The position numbers and the translations under genes were made by a program. The notes beneath the pieces were generated by a model, which saw only the letters and a program-made list of their open reading frames with translations, searched no databases and was not told the origin of the DNA. Below are positions 63,866 through 64,000 of a stretch of 64,000 bases of DNA, piece after piece. The DNA lies in the NCBI RefSeq assembly GCF_025460835.1, contig NZ_JAMXAY010000011.1, positions 18,478-82,477 on the forward strand, read 5' to 3'. Positions within the stretch are counted from its first letter, which is position 1. Each line of letters begins with the position of its first letter. Source of the DNA: Parapedobacter soli. Lineage in GTDB: Bacteria > Bacteroidota > Bacteroidia > Sphingobacteriales > Sphingobacteriaceae.

Positions 63866-64000
63866 CCCACCATGCAACTTTGTCATTATAATCAACCAAA
63901 TCACGCGACGGACTTGCAGGCAAAAAATGGAATTTTTATATTCGTAACGGTCAAATAACGCCATATCGTCAGCGAAAAGCTTTCGGTATGTTTTTTGACC
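63866..64000. other. Right edge of the window without a supported gene
   Basis: About 135 bases of mostly AT-rich DNA. A minus-strand frame that runs out of the array (MALFDRYEYKNSIF and on) is open here, but no promoter or conserved motif supports it. Confidence 0.4.

Noticed and set aside
62669..63958. Long open frames on both strands across the tandem array (429 and 406 residues)
   Set aside because: They arise because 63 is a multiple of three and the repeat lacks stops in those frames. No signal, domain, promoter or codon pattern supports translation; the array is annotated as a repeat.
63949..64000. Inverted repeat GGTCAAA/TTTGACC at the right edge
   Set aside because: Only seven bases per arm with a 38-base gap and cut by the window edge; not distinguishable from chance.

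Overview
The window reads as chromosomal DNA of a Bacteroidota bacterium, most likely of the Sphingobacteriaceae (Parapedobacter, Sphingobacterium or Pedobacter type). The evidence is a SusC/SusD pair, a bacillithiol glycosyltransferase (BshA), BlaI/M56-TonB genes, scarcity of Shine-Dalgarno sites, and repeated use of the Bacteroidota -7 promoter element TAnnTTTG just ahead of start codons. No rRNA, tRNA, phage or insertion sequence was recognised. The species call is inference.

Layout. 1-1.4 kb: end of a sugar MFS transporter and a BadF/NagK-type sugar kinase. 1.5-9.6 kb: UPF0173 hydrolase, YbaB, a lipoprotein, catalase, a DUF2130 coiled-coil protein, an SDR and an N-terminally extended GAPDH. 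9.6-19.6 kb: a minus-strand L-rhamnose operon in the order rhaT, bifunctional aldolase/dehydrogenase, isomerase, kinase, FMN lactate dehydrogenase, SGNH hydrolase, IlvD/Edd sugar-acid dehydratase. Together these take rhamnose to dihydroxyacetone phosphate plus lactaldehyde, then lactate and pyruvate. 19.8-22.5 kb: a membrane coiled-coil protein and atpD-atpC, separated by a heptanucleotide repeat. 22.9-38.5 kb: an almost complete branched-chain amino acid cluster, ilvE-ilvD-ilvB-ilvN-ilvC, a twin ABC ATPase, leuA-leuC-leuD, a second LeuA-like synthase, leuB-ilvA. 38.5-42.7 kb: a class Ib ribonucleotide reductase operon nrdHIEF preceded by a cluster of DnaA-box-like sites. 42.8-49 kb: SusC, SusD and a Tat-exported Gfo/Idh/MocA protein. 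49.4-62.6 kb: housekeeping genes, including a FAH-family protein, M23 peptidase, Bcp, a phosphopantetheinyl transferase, dcd, prfB with its programmed frameshift, a DUF819 permease, M56-TonB/BlaI, bshA, pyrH and frr. 62.7-63.9 kb: a large hierarchical minisatellite (21-bp units, 63-bp repeats, partly 126-bp dimers).

The most unusual features are the minisatellite, whose best ancestral reading frame is broken by amplified TAG codons; two heptanucleotide repeat loci of one family, one of which has become coding at the end of a LeuA-like gene; the DnaA-box cluster ahead of nrdHIEF; and promoters that predict leaderless mRNAs for prfB and the phosphopantetheinyl transferase. No defence system, CRISPR array or clearly new multi-gene system was found. 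Positions and translations were read by eye and no database search was possible.
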